Shown piece after piece: positions 24,147 to 40,000 of a stretch of 64,000 nt of DNA; position 1 is the stretch's first letter; each line of letters begins with the position of its first letter. A program made the position numbers and the translations under genes. The notes beneath the pieces were generated by a model. It did not search any database. It saw only the letters and a program-made list of their open reading frames with translations, and was not told the origin of the DNA. Location of the stretch: assembly GCF_000090795.2 (NCBI RefSeq), contig NW_003546326.1, forward strand, positions 176,635 to 240,634, given 5' to 3'. This DNA comes from Amphimedon queenslandica (taxonomy: Eukaryota; Porifera; Demospongiae; Haplosclerida; Niphatidae).

Positions 24147-27100
24147 CTTATAATGTATGATTTAGGTTTCTAGTCTACGTTCAGTTCATGAACAGCTATC
24201 ACGTTTACTAGCACCAGAAGAAAGGACAGAGTTCCATCTCTCAGACTCATTCGTTCCCTTTACTGGCCTCCACCCCCTTCAGCCTAACCCATACACTGAA
24301 CCACTCTGGAGGGCAGCTGTGGCCCAGTACGAGAGGACAATGGAGCCAGCAGAGATAAGGATCGCTGGAAAGATAAGAAAGAAACTAAAGAGTTTGGAGG
24401 CTCAGCCTCACCAGCTGTTGAGGGAGTTCACTCGCTATAAGGACTTAATAAAGAGACCAGCTATCAGTAAAGACCTAATTACTGAACGGTAAGGGGAACA
24501 GCTTGAGGAGATGAAGCATGATATGTACATGTACATGTAACTATATAATATGCATGTGCCATGTAGCTGGTAATTTTGAATGGGGTAAATTTTGGCAAAG
24601 TGTTAAATTTTTGGTTATTGGTGGGTTTTAATTTGGCAAATTTGTGCCTATGTGTCCATTTAATGGTTCAAAATTTATTATACAGTAGCTGTCAAAATGC
24701 TAAAAATTTGCTAGAATTTTTCATGTACATGTACATGTATATTTCATATTTTTATTTTAGCGAGACACTTTTGGGTCAACTCTCTTCATACATAAAGCTA
24801 CTAAGAGAAGACTTCACTAATCATTATATTGGAAGCCCTGCCCATCAGAGCCAGCACCAACTGAGGGACCAGAGTGCCCCACCCACTGGAAAGAACCTTC
24901 CGGAAGTAGTGAACAACATAGTGTGGGCCAGACAATTGGAAGCAAAGGTTAATTAACTAATGTTCATGCTGTACTTGTGTTATCATTTTAACTAAAGTAT
25001 TATTATTTAATATATTATATTATCATCAGGGGTATTGCATATATGTATACACCCTTTCAAAAATTGTTTTATGTTATGATCATTACACCATGAAGTCATG
25101 TCACATATATATTACAGTTGTGACTTTTTAAAGCAGCCAGTTTGAATAGTTCATAGTGGGTCTCACTTTTTACATTTTTGTGGTTTTCACACAATAGTAT
25201 GAATCTCATTATACATGTTCATACTGTATATATACATGTACATGTACATGTATATATAAATGGACATTTGTGCATTAACCTACAGGTATCAGAGACTCTA
25301 TCTACAGCAGAGAGCCTCCTTGGTGACCTGACAGGCTACAAACAATTCCAGAGAGAAGCGACTGAGCTAAAGGATGAGCTCTCAGACTATCAGAGGGACC
25401 AGTTTGATAGCTGGTCAAGACAAATGATAGCATCCATAGACAGCAGGACCGACCCAATCAACCTTGAGACAAGTGGGAGACTTATGGAGCTGACTGGGAG
25501 GGATGGAAGACTAGAGGTACATGTACATGTACATGTACATGTATATACTGTAACAGATTGCTACATATATACATGTATACACATATAGATTATTACATGT
25601 ACATGTACATTAATGGAAATTATCACTATCTGTTCCTATTGCATGTATCCACTGTAGGTGCAATACAGTGATAGGTTGGTGTCTCTGTTAAGAGAAGTCC
25701 GGCAGCTCTCAGGTCTTGGGTTTCTCGTTCCAGCCAAGATACAACACACGGCGGCAACTGCTATGAGGTTTTATAAGCATGCGGTCTCACTGAAAAAGGT
25801 AACAATTAAAAATACATTTAAATGTACGTGTACATTAAAAATACATACAATCCATCATGTACTCATTGCTTGTGCTTTATTTAAAGTTAATTTATTATTT
25901 TTTTAACTTTTTTCTCCTCAGATTGCTCATTTTTACAACACTATTGATCAGGAGATGATCGAGAGTCAGAAGCCGATGATGATAGACACTGCCCAAGCCT
26001 TTGAGAGGATGATAAAGAACCCAAAGGGAGTCGGTGGGGGGAGCGAGAGCCCTCAGGTCACGTGGGACAATCCTAAAGAGCTTGAGAGCTTTATAAGTCA
26101 ATTAGAATCAATCACTGATAGACTGACCACTGAGAATAGGAGATTGAGGAAATGTCATACTTCACTTATTGATAAGGTATCCATGCTAAGCTGTACATAC
26201 ATGTAGTACAGGGTATTTTGTCAAAAATGAAAAACAGAGAATTCTGCATTTTTATAATTTTTTTAATGCATATACATGTACTTATGTTGTGTTTCAAGTT
26301 TGAGCTAATTCAGATCAAAATTGGATTTTTTTTACAAATTTTAAAAGTTACTCAAAAATTGGGCCAAAGTCCCTGTACTATAGTACAGGGTCGTCGGCCA
26401 AATTTTGTGAAAAATGACTAGGAGAGAATTCTGCATTTTTATATTTTTTTCTGATGCATATACATGTACTTATGTTGTGTTTCAAGTTTGAGCTGATTCC
26501 GATCAAAAATAAATTTTTTATACGAATTTTCAAAGTTGCTAAAAAATCAGGCCACAGTAAATGTATCGTATTGTTCTACACGTATACATCTTTTCTCTCC
26601 TTTATCTTCATAGACTGTAGCACTAATGTCAACAGATCTATTGAGACAGCAAAGCAAATGGAAAGAAGTGCTGATGGACGTGAGACAAATGATGGCGGGC
26701 CTGGTACAGGAAGGATTCAACTCCTCTAACATGAGACCATGGAAGATACACTGGGACCATCAACTCTACAAGTCATTAGAGCATCAGTACCAGTTGGGAC
26801 TGGAGGCACTGAATGAACATCTACCTGAGATTAAAGTTGAACTTACATACAGGTTAGAAGGAGAGAGAGAGAGAGAGAGGGAAGGAGAGAGAGGGGGGAG
26901 AGAGAGAGAAAGGGAGGGTGTGTACATGCACATGTTGTGATCTTGAAATTATCTCTTTCCTTTCAAACCCTCAGGTTTCAGCAGTTACAGTTTCGTCCTC
27001 CTCTTGAAGAAATCAGAGCCAAATACTATCGTGACATGAAAAAATTTATTTGCATTCCGCTACATTTCCGTGGGGTCGGAGAATCCTCCTCCCCCTCCTC

Positions 27101-27418
27101 TATATTCCCTCGTCTCATTGACAGGAATGCTCCTTCCTTCTCTACAGTTTACAGCAAGGCTGAAGGACTCTTCTCACGTCTTCAGAGCTCCATCGTTCAA
27201 TTTGAGAAGTGGGTGGTCCTCGGGTCACATGATCTTGATGCTCTGGTTGACCGACACTGTCAATCGACTGCTGACTATGAGAGGAACTTCAGAGCATTAA
27301 AAGGACGAGGAAGAGATGCAGAGAAACTACCAAAGTGAGCTTAAAGTTTATAATCATTGTACATGTAATTGACACGATTTTGTGTATCTATGCTGCATTT
27401 TTGTTGTTTTTAGCCCAC

Positions 27419-27476
<58 letters not shown>

Positions 27477-28106
27477 TCACGCAGTACAATAAAAGTCGAT
27501 TGTATAACAGTCCAGACTCTACCAGTGAAGACAGTCATTGATGATCACATACAACAACTCTTTGACGCTCTCTTGAATTCCCTGAGGCGCTCAATATCGA
27601 CCGATACTCAACTCATGGACGGGTTTCTAAACGAGGCCTACGACTCCCTCTCAGTAAGACCCCAGTCAATGGAAGAGATAAGAGCAGTCAATGCTGTGCA
27701 CAAGCAACTCTCCGTTAGAGAACCAGAGGTACCACAGTACAGCCTACATACTTAATAATTGTTTGTTTTAATATTTTTTATTTATTTTTAGATATTGCCT
27801 CTTTTTAAAGAGGTTGAGAAGAAGAACAGGCTGCTTCGCTCGGTCGCTGGGAGCGGAGTAGAGCAACTGGGGGAGCTAGTATCAAGATGGGACAAATATA
27901 AGGACATGATGGAGAGTCACCAGGAGAATATAAAGGACCAAGTAATGGAGAGAGAGAGGGGGGGGAGAACATGTACAGTACATTTGTATTTATAAATTGT
28001 GTTTTGCAGATGAAAGCAATGAAGATACAGCTAGAGTCCAGAGTGAACTCGTTTAGGCAAGAACTGGAGAAATTCTCAGCAAGATGGCACCAGCTCAAAC
28101 CAAAAG

Positions 28107-28142
<36 letters not shown>

Positions 28143-30970
28143 CTTGTAATGTATACATATGCATATGTATGTGTGTACATATGCATGTACATGTACAATA
28201 AATTGTTTCTTTTAGGATGAGGATATATTAGTTAGCGAGAGAGAGACAGGAGCTATTGTCCTCCAATCCCTCAAAGAGAGAAGAAATGAGTTTGACGAGT
28301 TATTTAAAACAGCAAACAGTTTAATGTAAGATATCATAGCTTCTACTTCAAAGCATTCTCCCCTCTCTATCTCTCCCTCTCTCTCTTAGGGAAGATGCTA
28401 CTCATTTTGAAGTACCAAGTCCAGATTTCCCACAACTCAAGGAGCTACAAGACGACATAACTCGCTACGAGACGACATGGTCGCTGTACGAGGAGTACAC
28501 TAACAAACTGAACGAGATGACAACACAAGATTGGATATCATTTAGGTAGAGGCCATCTTTTACATATGCATTTAATATTGTATGATAATTTTTTAATTAT
28601 AGGGGCCATACTCATCAGTTTGAGGATTTTCTTCTTGGTTGGTCGGAGACTCTACGTTCGGCCACGCCCTCTGGACTGACGATAAAACTACAAAAAGAAA
28701 TAGACCAGTATCAGGTTTGAACGCACTCGACTGACATACTTGATTTGATCACGCCCATTTTTTATAGAATCTCGTCCCGCTATTGAAGTACATTCGCGGG
28801 GATACATTCTCTACTGATCACTGGCACGACATGTTTAGACTCCTTGGTCTCCCTCACGGGACGACTCTTGAGAAACTAACGTTTGGGGACTTATTGCGAC
28901 AAGGTTCTTCAATTGTGCAAGCCTCAGGAGACCTCAAAGAGCTTTGTTCTCGTGCTCAAGGTGAGGTATCTATTCGTGAGGCCTTCAGAGAGCTGGAGAT
29001 GTGGGGAGCATCGGCTGAGTTCTCAATGACGGACTACGAGGACTCTCAGGGTACCAGACTTAATATTATCAAGGAATGGAAGGAGATCATTAATCAGGTT
29101 AGTGAATATTCAGTATAACTCAGTATAACTTGATATATCTTAGTATAACTTGGTATATTTTTAGTATAACTCTGTATATTTATGAATTCCTTCTTGTTTG
29201 TAATGTAGGTTGGAGATAACCAATGTCTCTTACAGTCTCTCAAGGATTCTCCTTATTTCAAAGGTTTCGAAGACAAGGCGACACTTTGGGAGACACGCCT
29301 CTCTCAGCTGGACTCCGCCCTACAGGGACTGAACCAGGTACAACGAAAATGGGTCTATCTTGAGCCTATATTTGGACGTGGTGCATTGCCAAGGGAAACG
29401 GGAAGATTCCAAAGGATTGACAAAGAATATAGGTGAGAAAAAAAATTGTACTTATACATGTAGTAATTAATATACATTTATTTTACATGTACATTTTATG
29501 CTGTTTTTTCTCTCCTCTGTTTAGATCTATAGTGTCCAGTATTACTAGTGATAAGAGAGTTCTATCATTAACTAATAAACAGTCTTTACAAGACACACTG
29601 AATACAATGGTCGATCAACTCAATCGTTGTCAAAAAGCATTGAATGAGTTCCTTGAGGTACATTAATGGCAAGATAGATTAGCTCATTTTCATTTCTCTC
29701 TCTTTTTGAATTTTTAAAGCAAATTATTATTATTATTATTATTAATATTGTTATTATTATTTTTGTAGGAAAAGCGTTCATCATTTCCTCGTTTTTATTT
29801 CATCGGTGACGAGGACCTTCTTGAAATATTAGGACAAGCCACCCAGCCTGAAGTCATTCAGTCTCACCTAAAGAAACTCTTTGCCGGAATACACAGCGTC
29901 GTGTTCTCTCGTGACTCCACCCACTTTGACCCCTCCTCCTCTCACCCCCAGATCATCGCAATGAAGAGTCTAGAGGGGGAGACGGTCCCTCTATCATCTC
30001 CTGTTAACGTCACTACAGAAGTAGAGGTCGGAAAATGAAATAAATAATACCCAATAAAATTTACTTACATATTTTGTATTTATTATTGTGTATTTTATTT
30101 TAGATATGGCTCCAAGAGTTATCTGACAGAATGAAGGTCACCTTACAGGAGCTGCTAGTTGATTGTGTTCAGGCTGGACGGACAGGAGGGGCTGGTGTGG
30201 ATCCTTATAAGTATCCCTCCCAGGTGAGACTGCAAGGACTCTAAATACTGTATTTAGATAATAATTAATATACTAAATACACATGTACATAGTCTTTTTG
30301 TATTTTTAATGAATTTTGATGTATTTAATATAAATTTATAATATAAACTTAATACAAATTTTGTTGTACTGTATTTTATACATATTATTTAAAATGTATT
30401 TGATATACTGTATTGTTCTGAGTGTAGGTTCTATGCTTGACTGAGACTATATTATTCACTGAGAGATGTGAAGAAGCACTTGCTACTGGACAAGTGAATG
30501 AGTTATTGATTGAATTGGAATCACAGCTGGACACATACACCAATACTAGCATTACACAGGTACAGTATATGGAGCATTGTAAAATGTACATCAAAATACC
30601 ATTTAGTGCATTGGGTTTTTGCTTGTCACGGATTTTGTGACAATGGAACCAATGGGTTTTTGCATGTTATAATGTATCCTGTATATTTAATTTCTCTTCC
30701 TTTTTGTCTCTAGAGTACTGATTTGTGTCCAGCTGCTGTTATGGAGCTCAAGTTGAAGGCTCTTGTATTGGACTCGGTTCATAATATTGAGATTGTTCGT
30801 GTCCTTCAAACTGAACAGACTCGTAATGTCTCTAGCTGGTCGTGGCAGAAACAACTGAGATTTTATCTGCGAGAAAGTAAGAGAGAGAGAGAGAAAGAGA
30901 AGAATCTCACCAAATGCTAGAAATTATAAGTATTTAAATAATTAACACTCATTCATACATCTACATGGTA

Positions 30971-31003
<33 letters not shown>

Positions 31004-34000
31004 ATTTGTATTTAATAGATTTGTGTCACATATACATGGTTGATGCTGGTTTCAATTATACATACGAGTATCAGGGGAATGCTCCTAAACTGGTCCACAC
31101 TCCGTTAACCGATAAATGCTACCTCACACTAACCCAGGCAATGCTCATGGGACTGGGCGGTAATCCTTATGGTCCTGCTGGTACTGGTAAAACTGAATCA
31201 GTCAAAGCACTGGGTGGACTAATGGGCCGACAAGTACTGGTTTTTAATTGTGACGAGGTCAGGAATTACATGTACATGTGCATGTATATAATGTACTGTA
31301 CACATGCATTGTATAATTAAGAGCCTTCCAAGAATCATAGTTAGACCTTTTTTGCTGTACATATACATGTACATGTACATGTAGTTTGAAAACATTTGGC
31401 CCTTGAACATAAGTTACATATATTATTATGCATATATATGTACATGTACATGTACATGTATTAGAAGTCCCATTTTAAATGTACATGTACGTTAACTGTT
31501 ATTCTTGATTGATAGGGTATTGATGTAAAGTCAATGGGCCGTATATTCATTGGCCTCATAAAGTGTGGTGCCTGGGGCTGCTTTGATGAATTCAATCGAT
31601 TAGAAGAGGCAGTTCTCTCGGCAGTATCCACACAGATACAAGCAATACAGGCGGCCATTAAGAGCCGCTCTCCTTCCTGTGACCTTCTAGGAAGAAAAGT
31701 AGGATTAATTCTCTCTCTCTCTTTTTTAAATTTGTTATTATTATTATTGCTCTTATAATTGTATTAGGTTAATTTGGATCCTAATTCTGGTATATTTATT
31801 ACCCTCAATCCAGCCGGTAAAGGGTATGGCGGTCGTCAGAAGCTACCCGATAATCTTAACCAGTTGTTTCGACCCGTGGCTATGTCACGTCCTGATAATG
31901 AGCTAATCGCTAAAGTTTTGTTGCTTTCGGAGGGTTTCAAGACATCAGAATCTCTTGGAAGGAAACTAGTGTCTGTGTTTGGATTATCCAGGTATGTGTG
32001 TGAGAGGGAAAGAGAGAGGAAAAGGAGAGGAAACAAGACAGAAAAATTAAAGGAGGAAGGGAAAGAGAGAGGGAGAAGAAGGAGGGAGGAAAATTATATA
32101 CGTACATGTACATGTAAATGGAATGAGAGGAAAAGCAGAGAGTATAGTAGAAGGGCAAAGAGTTTAAAGAAATGCTAAAATTACCTAGTGACAATTAAAG
32201 GCACACATTAGCTTACATATAATTTATTCTTCTCTTCCTTCCTTTTAGTGCTCTTCTCTCTCCCCAGCAGCATTATGACTGGGGCCTCAGGGCACTCAAG
32301 ACTGTTCTCAAAGGATCAGGAAACCTCTTGCAGTCAGAGAGGACTTCTAGCAATGGACAACAAATAAAAAGTAAAATAAATAAACACAGTAAATAAATAG
32401 GATATTATTTAACATGAGTACAGTATATTGTTTATTATTATTTTATTCTTTTGTTTCATTGTTCCATTCTCATATTTCCATATTCAGTTTCTCCTTCAAA
32501 AGAGTCTGAGATTATTGTCCAGGCCCTTCGTCTCAACACTCTATCTAAACTAACGTTTGCCGATGGTCGTTATTTTGATCAACTTGTTCACGACGTGTTC
32601 CCTGACGTTGAGTTCAAGGACTTAGCACAGAAAGAGCTAGTGGGGGCATTAGAACAATCAGCACAAGAAATGCACTTGGAAATCATAGGATCACAAGTTT
32701 GTACACCTATCAATAATACATGCATACATGTATATGTACTCATGATATGCTTAATGTAATAATCTCTTTTTTTCTTTCTCTCTCTCTCTCTCTCTCTTTT
32801 TTTCTAGATTGGTAAAGCGCTAGAGCTTTACGAGCAGTTACGTCAGAGGATGGGTGTGGTTATAGTAGGTCCCAGTGGTTCCGGTAAGAGTACCATATGG
32901 AAACTCCTCAAGAGCGCTCTCAGTAAATTGAATCATCCAGTGAAGCACTTTACTATGAACCCTAAAGCACTACCCAGAACACAAGTAAGGGTATACATAC
33001 ATGTACATGTACATGTATGTACATGTACATGTATGTACATGTACATGTACATGTATGCATTTATAAATGTACTATTATGAATCCATGAATCATCATGACA
33101 TTACAATACATGCATGTACATGTACATGTATTTATATATTTCATACATTATATATGTATACATGTACATGTATTTGTACGCCCATGTACATGTACCATAC
33201 GTCATTGTTTCCATTCATAATGCAGTTACTGGGTCACATTGATCTTGATACAAGGGAATGGACTGATGGAGTCCTCACGTCTAGTGCCAGACAGGTTGTT
33301 CGTGACTCTGACATACACTCGTGGATCATTTGTGATGGAGACATTGATCCGGAGTGGATCGAATCCCTAAACTCTGTCCTTGATGATAACAGGCTCCTTA
33401 CGATGCCTTCAGGTGAACGCATTCAGTTTGGACCCAACGTCAACTTCCTGTTTGAGACTCATGATCTCTCCTGTGCCTCACCTGCTACCATATCTAGAAT
33501 GGGAATGATATTCTTAAGGTGAGAGAGTTGGAAATTATAAACCTGATGTGTACATTGTACATGATACTAATATACACAATTATCTGATGGAGAGTTTACT
33601 AGTGACAGCTAGGGATAATGTTGATATGCTAAAGGAGATGGGTATACTGTATATACACATGTATATGTACACATGTATATTTCTTTCCATGTCTTGTAGT
33701 GATGAAGATACTGATGTCAAAGCTATTGTAAAGGCATGGCTAAAGTCCTCTTCCTCCTCATCTACCCTTGAAGGATGGATTGAGGACTATTTCTACCAGG
33801 CTCTTGACTGGGTTCTTAAGACAGGAGAGAGTATTGTTGAGACTACCCTAGTGGGTCTAGTCATGAATGGGTTGAGTCATTTGGTGGGCGTGTCTTCAAA
33901 GGGAGAGTTCTCGTGCTCTCTTGTGAGGGGATTAGGAGGTAACCTCACCACTGCCACTAGGACTGAATTCGCTAAACAAGTGAACTCTATTCCTTGTTAA

Positions 34001-37000
34001 TTTATTAGTTTATTTGTAACTTTTCTTTAGGTATTTTCGTGGACACGTGAGTCCCTACCTGATCTCAGACATCCACTTGACTCATACGTCAACCATTCGA
34101 CCGGCGTACTGTCATCGTACCAGCTCATAGTACCGGAGGACCTCACCCTGGATGAGTTCTCAAAAGGTTCCTCCCCTCCAGTAGTACTAACAACAGACAT
34201 ACAACGCAATGCTGCTATGATATTACCGTGGCTGCAGCAGTCTTCTCGGCAGCCGTTCCTCCTGGTCGGACCGGAGGGGTGTGGCAAAGAGCTACTCCTT
34301 AATTATTGTTTTAGCGGACTCTCCTCAACTCAAGTGGCCATCGTTCACTGCAGCGCTCAGACCTCTTCCATACACGTGCAACAAAAATTATCACAAGTAA
34401 TTATTTATTAATATTATTTATTTATTTATTATTATTATTATTTTATTAATATTATCATGTATTTTATTTATTATTATCATTGCTATTTCCTTTAGATCTG
34501 TATGTCTTTATCCACTACAACTGGTAGAGTGTATCGTCCCAGAGACTGCGAGAGGCTCATATTATACCTAAAAGACCTCAACTTGCCCAAACCAGACAAA
34601 TGGGGCACATCACAGATCATCGCCTTCCTACAACAGGTCAGTCATATGACTATCACATGATCCAACTATAGTATAATTATAATACTGGTAGGTTCTCACA
34701 TACAACGGGTTCTACGACCATAACTTGGAGTGGATCGGCCTTGAGGGTATTCAAATCATAGCCTCCATTAATCCCGGGGGCAGTCTTGGCCGTCACTCTC
34801 TCTCCACACGACTGACTGCCATTGTTCGTATTTGCTGCATTGATTATCCGACCATTGACCAGTTGCAGGCGGTGTATGGCGCGTATCTTCAGCCAGTCCT
34901 ACTCTCTTCTCTCCAGTCTCATCCTTTCTGGAGCTCAACTGCTAAAGTACACACACTGGCCAACTCCATGATATCAGTCTATGACAAAGTAAGGGATTAT
35001 TTATGTACATGTACACATCATGAATGTACTACTGTACATTTGCATTTTAATTTAAAAATTACATGTACATGTATGTGTACTTATCATTGTAGAAATTTTG
35101 ATTAAAGTTATTTCAAAATTTGAGCCATTTTACTGATATTATTATTCTTGTAGGTGAGGGTCCAGTTTACAACAGATAGCCACTCCCATTATTTGTTTAC
35201 TCCTCGGGACCTAACCCAGTGGGTCTGTGGACTCTTACGGTATCCTCTCGCTGATGATACCACCTCAAAAACTGGAGTACTCCAAGCATGGGCCTATGAA
35301 GCATGTAGACTCTTCAGAGATAGACTTGTTGGTAAGTTATTACTAGTTATCACTAGTTATTAATAGTTATTAATGGTTATTACTAGTTATTAATGGTTAT
35401 TAATGGTTATATAATTGTTAGGTGAGACTGCTCGTTCTGAGTTTGATGGTATTCTTGGAAGTGTCCTTCGATCTGATTGGTCGATAGAGCTCCCTCCTTG
35501 TGATCACTATTACGTCACTTGGGGTGCATCCCACGGGCTTAATGGAGCATCTCAGTTTGGAAAGAGTCTTGGAAAACTAAGCACATCTGATCTTGCAGAA
35601 ATCATTCACAAAGCTACCATTACATACAGTGAGTTAATTGGACAAAAGTCCCTGTACTATAGTACAGGGTCATTGGCCAAATTTTGTCAAAAATGACTAG
35701 GAGAGAATTCTGCATTTTTATAATTTTTTCTAATACATATACATGTACTTATGCTGTATATCAAGTTTGAGCTGATTCTGATTAAAATTGAATTTTTTAT
35801 GAATTTTAAAAGTTACTCAAAAATGGGGCCAAAGTCCCTGTACTATAGTACAGGGTCATTGGCCAAATTTTGTCAAAAATGGCTAGGAGAGAATTCAGCA
35901 TTTTTATAATTTTTTCTGATACATATACATGTACTTAGGTTGCATTTCAAGTTTGAGCTGAATCCGATCAAAATTGTATTTTTTATGAATTTTCAGAGTT
36001 TCTGCACTTTACTTGTTTTTAACATTTTCTTCTCCTTAGGTCGTGAACATTGTGAAATCAATATAATAATATTTAATGAAGTGTTGGATCATATAGCACA
36101 CATTGACAGGGTTCTTAGCTCTCCAGGTGGGTCCTTACTGCTAGCTGGTAGGAGCGGAGTGGGGAGAAGGACTGCTGTCAAACTAGTCTCTCACATGCAC
36201 TCAATGGAGATCGTCACTCCTCATATATCCCGTAATTATAGCATCAAGCACTTTAGGAATGATCTAAAACAAGTTAGTCCTTATTGTTAAGGATTAGAAG
36301 GATTTAAATTTAATGCGTATTGTATTATTTGAATTTTTAAAATAAACTGTAATTTAATTCATTTTTATGATCACAGGTGATGACTAAGACTGGCATAGAA
36401 GGCGAAGATGTTTTGCTCTTACTAGAAGATCATCAGCTCCTTCAGCCATCGTTCCTTGAAATTACAAACACTCTTCTCTTATCTGGTGAAGTCCCTGGTC
36501 TTTATACACAGGAAGAACTCGAGCCACTCTTATCTCCTCTTAAAGACCTGGCCTCTGAAGAGGGCTATCGTGGGACGCTACTCTCTTATTTCTCCTCACG
36601 TGTTCACTCACACCTTCACATCGTGTTAGTCATGGATTCATCTTCTATTGATTTTGTCGGACAGTGTGAAGCAAACCCAGCCCTCTACACCTCTTGTACA
36701 TTCCAGAGTATGGAGGCGTGGTCATCTCAGACGATGCTGAGCCTCCCATCTGCTATATTGAGAGGGGGCGGGTCTAAAGTGATAATTGGTGACAGGGGAG
36801 GAGAGGAAGGATCACTAGGTTCCTCGTTTCTTAAAATACACGAGTCTTGTGAGTCAATGGGTGCCACTCCACAGCATTTCATGTGCTTTTTACACACTTA
36901 CCAGTCAGTCCTTTCTCATAAAAGAGAGGGACTGATCAAACAACAGGATAGGCTACAGGCAGGTATAGGCAAACTTAATGAAGCTACATCGCTTGTTGAT

Positions 37001-40000
37001 GAGCTCAAGACTAAAGCTGCAGCCCAACGTAGTCTCCTTGCCGTTAAGCAATCCGAAGCAGACGAAGCCTTAGAGCAGATTACAGCAAGTATGTCAGCAG
37101 CTTCAGAGAGAAAGAGTGAGATGGAAGTTATCAGGAGCAAGCAATCAGAAGAAAGAGCTAAACTAGAGACTAGAAAGAAAGCTATTGATATAGAGCTCTC
37201 TACGATTGAGCCACTCGTGGAGCAAGCCAAGAAAGCAGTTGGGAGCATTAAACCAGCAACTCTTGCAGAGATAAGAGCTCTTCATGTGCCGCCCACGGCA
37301 ATCAGGGATATACTGGAGGGAGTGCTCTGTATAATGGGCATCTATGATACCTCGTTTAGTAATATGAGGACTTTCCTAGGTAGGAGAGAAGTGAAGGATG
37401 ACATTATCAATTTCGACGTGAGAAAGATCACACCAGAGATACGAAAAAACGTGGAGGCACTTCTTGAAAAGAATAAGAACTCGTTTGAGGACAGCGTCGC
37501 CAAACGGGCCAGCGCTGCCGCCCTCCCTCTTGCCACTTGGGTAAAAGCAACCGTTAAGTTCTCAAATGTTTTAGAAAAGATTGGACCACTGGAGAGAGAG
37601 CAAGCTAGTCTCCAATCAAATCTTGACAAGTCTGAACAAAAGCTCACAAAACTTAGCACTGGGCTGGAGCAGCTTGATAGAAAAGTTGCAGACATGAGAT
37701 TAAAGTTTGAGGGCCGCACAACAGAAGCAGCTAGACTCAAGTTGGAGGTAGAGCGAGAGGAAGAGACCATCATAGCAGCGGAGAACCTAGTCGGGAAATT
37801 GAAAGGAGAGCACGAGAGGTGGACCGAACAGATTGAAGTGCTCAATAAAGAAATGAAGGAAATACCTGTCTCTTCTCTCCTAGCTGCTGCCTTCCTTACT
37901 TATCTCTCAAAAGCTCCAGAAGATGAGAGAAAGAGCAAGATGTCTATGTGGATGGAAATGGTTGGCCTTAAGCAATTTGATATGAAGAGGTTCCTCTCCA
38001 CGGAGAAAGAGCAGTTGCTATGGAAAGGTGAAGGCCTTCCATCGGATGAGCTAAGCATAGAGAATGCTCTTATCATCCTCCATGGTCAAGTGTGTCCATT
38101 ACTAGTGGATCCTTCTCAAAGGGCCACTTCATGGCTTAAGGATCATCTTAAAGACACTAGACTTGAAGTCATCAACCAGCAGGATCCTAATTTCACCACT
38201 GCTCTAGAGCTAGCAGTGAGATTTGGTAAGACACTAATAATACAAGAGGTTGATGGAGTAGAGCCTTTATTGTTTCCTCTCCTACGCAAAGACCTGGTCA
38301 GTCAGGGGCCACGATATGTAGTACAGGTTGGGGAGAAAATGATTGACTACAATGACAACTTTTCACTTTACCTAACCACAAGAAACCCAAGCCTTGACAT
38401 ACCCCCATATGCAGAAACTGTCGTATCTGAAATTAATTTCACCACAACCAGAGCAGGCCTAACCTCNNNNNNNNNNNNNNNNNNNNNNNNNNNNNNNNNN
38501 NNNNNNNNNNNNNNNNNNNNNNNNNNNNNNNNNNCACGAGAAACCAGAGCTAGAGGAACGTAAATCAGAGCTTTTAAAATCCGAGGAAGACCTACGAGTC
38601 CAACTAGCAGGACTGGAGGAGTCCTTGCTGCAAGAGCTAGCATCAGCTGAGGGTAACATACTACAGAATAAAGCATTGCTGGAGTCTTTGAATGAAACTA
38701 AAGTGAAGAGTCTCAACATTAGTCGCTCACTGGATGAGTCCCTCCAGCTACAAGAGTCGCTCAATCGTGAGAGAGACGCTTACCTTCCTCTCTCTGAGTA
38801 TGGTAGCAACCTTTTCTTTATCGTCTCTTCTCTCTCTCGCCTCAATCACATGTACCAGTTCAGTCTCGCTGCCTTCATGCGTCTGTTTTGTAGAGCCCTT
38901 GAGAGCCGAGAACACATTGGGAACACAGAGCTAAGACTACGCTCACTCCGGACTACATTTGAGTCGCTGGTCTATCACTCGGTAATCCGGTCTTTATTTA
39001 AAGCTGATAGTCTCGTGTTTGCCTTGCATTTGGTCCACGGCATGCGGCCAGAGTTATTCCAGGATAAAGAGTGGGAGCTGTTTACTGGTCAGCTGGTTGA
39101 GGGAGTATTCAGGAGACAGGACTCGATCAAAGCATTGAAGGATACCCTGCCAGCCTGGTGCAACCCTGAGCAGGCCAGTCAGATAACAACACTCAGCTCT
39201 AATTTCCCCACTCTCTATTCAAACCTTGATCTCTCTAATACCAATCTCTGGGCTGCTTTCAGTCGTAGCTCTCAGTGTGAGAGAGAGTTCCCTCCGACTG
39301 TCCTAAAGAGGATCACTCCTTTCCAGCAAGTCCTTGTGATACAGGCCCTGCAACCCGATCGCTTACAATGTGCTATGGAGCAGTTTGTTCATTTCGCTCT
39401 AAGTCTAAAGGAGCTATATCCATCGTCTCTTAATCTCAAGAAACTCTATGCTACTGAAACTTTGCCATCGGAACCGATACTCCTCATAATTTCCCCCGGG
39501 GCAGATCCATCACAAGAACTCCAAGAGTTAGCCGAGGAGGTAGTTGGTGGAGACAATTACCATCAGGTTGCAATGGGGCAGGGACAGGCCGACATTGCAT
39601 TACAGTGTCTGATGGACTCTGCTCAATCCGGACAATGGCTCTGTCTTAAAAACCTTCACCTTGTCGTACCATGGCTACCAGTCCTAGAGAAGAAACTAAA
39701 CTCACTGGATCCTCATCCCAACTTCAGGTTATGGCTCACCACTGAAGCTCATCCTAAATTCTCTCAGATCCTCCTTCAGAGTAGCCTCAAGATAACGTAC
39801 GAGGCTCCTCCTGGTATCAAGAGGAACATACAGCGCTCGTACGAGTCCTGGACTGCCGAGTACGTGGAGGAGGGGAAGAGTGTGACAAGAGCTCAGGCTC
39901 TCTTTGTGTTGTCATGGTTTCATGGAGTCGTCCAGGAGAGGCGTGTGTACATACCTCAGGGCTGGTCCAAGTTTTACGAGTTCTCACTTGCAGACATGAG

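Larger units (their letters stand above)
31171..36173 (+). other. AAA1-AAA4 nucleotide-binding modules of DYNC2H1
   Basis: AAA1: Walker A GPAGTGKT (31171-31194) and Walker B-type CFDEFN (about 31579-31596). AAA2: GPSGSGKST (32868-32894) with the acidic [12 protein letters not shown] segment (about 33322). AAA3: GPEGCGKE (34268-34291). AAA4: [10 protein letters not shown] (36144-36173), in which the usual Walker lysine is Arg, as in the human orthologue from memory. The sequence between AAA1 Walker A and Walker B is interrupted by intron 31259-31515, rich in ACATGT repeats. Confidence 0.9.
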
